Shown: piece by piece, positions 13,568-13,761 of the stretch | How the letters are laid out: each line of letters starts with the position of its first letter | Position numbering within the stretch: position 1 is the first letter of the stretch | Assembly (NCBI GenBank): GCA_020344295.1 | Contig: CP070819.1 | Coordinates: 1,175,234 to 1,188,994 of the forward strand | Direction of reading: 5' to 3' | DNA from: Dehalococcoidia bacterium | GTDB taxonomy: Bacteria; Chloroflexota; Dehalococcoidia; SZUA-161 | DNA length: 13,761 bases | Translations under genes and position numbers: made by a program | The notes under the pieces: model-generated | What the model was told of the DNA's origin: nothing | Seen by the model: the letters and a program-made list of their open reading frames with translations, nothing else | Database searches by the model: none

Positions 13568-13761
13568 GCCCCTTTCACGATGTGCCGGGCAATGTCGTCT
13601 ATTGCCTCAAACAGCTCGGGCGAGGGCAACTGGTAGTCAGTGCGAATGCTGGTATACCAGTACTTCGGCTCAGGGCGTATGGATATGCCCCCCTTGAAGC
13701 CCGTCGTGCTGGCGTACAGCAGACGGTATTTAAGCTGGTAGTCGAGGTTCAGCCTCTGCGC
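13564..13761 (-). CDS. 3' end of an unrecognised gene, cut by the window edge
   Basis: An open minus-strand frame enters at the right edge and runs for 65 codons to TAA at 13564-13566. The peptide (for example QRLNLDYQLKYRLLYAST, then GFKGGISIRP, and ending FEAIDDIARHIVKGA) has normal composition, several conserved-looking aromatic residues (Y-W-Y-T-S) and an amphipathic C-terminal helix. I do not recognise the family, and the N-terminus is missing. Coding status is supported by the open frame to the window edge and by its stop overlapping exactly with that of the convergent transporter gene. Confidence 0.6.
   Translation of the reverse strand, partial: AQRLNLDYQLKYRLLYASTTGFKGGISIRPEPKYWYTSIRTDYQLPSPELFEAIDDIARHIVKGA

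Overview
The window looks like a piece of bacterial chromosome with about 55% GC, probably from a metagenome-assembled Chloroflexota genome of the Dehalococcoidia/Dehalococcoidales type. That assignment is an inference. It rests on the mix of families (a DUF5679-type CxxC mini-protein, MacB/FtsX-type exporters with a TetR regulator, a PPC/DUF296 protein, a 2-TM K+ channel, a bacterial PH-domain protein) and on strong Shine-Dalgarno sites and sigma70-like promoters. No rRNA, tRNA, CRISPR array, transposase or prophage gene is visible.

Layout. (1) 78-461 (+): a small PH-domain protein, followed by a rho-independent terminator and a second GC-rich palindrome (461-560). (2) 1884 to 578 (-): a two-gene operon in which a PPC/DUF296 protein is joined by an ATGA stop/start overlap to a 2-TM potassium channel. 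(3) 2176-6290 (+): an ABC exporter locus with an ATPase, an ABM-like alpha/beta-barrel protein, and a roughly 990-residue double-FtsX permease cut in two by one in-frame TAG at 4674-4676. The two operons diverge from back-to-back promoters at 1961-2035. (4) 6356-6610 (+): an 84-aa unknown protein with a promoter placed so that its mRNA could be leaderless. (5) 10948 to 6646 (-): a tetR - ABC ATPase - double-FtsX permease operon, possibly continuing into a GNAT acetyltransferase gene. It has a full-consensus -35/-10 promoter and two palindromic operators 85 bp apart that look like a duplicated segment. (6) 12411 to 11191 (-): an HtrA-like protease without a visible signal sequence, followed by a 46-aa six-cysteine DUF5679-type protein. 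(7) 12647-13567 (+): a BASS/SBF-like transporter. Its stop codon overlaps the stop of a convergent gene that runs off the right edge of the window (13564-13761, -).

How they work together. Two distinct MacB/LolCDE-like exporters converge on the 6.3-7.2 kb interval. The second is almost certainly under TetR autoregulation, as for drug- or lipid-responsive efflux pumps. The first has no local regulator gene and its permease frame is broken, although both halves are otherwise well preserved. I see no clearly new defence or mobile system. The observations most worth checking are the single amber codon splitting the permease, the duplicated TetR operator, the translationally coupled PPC protein and K+ channel, and the possible leaderless small gene.
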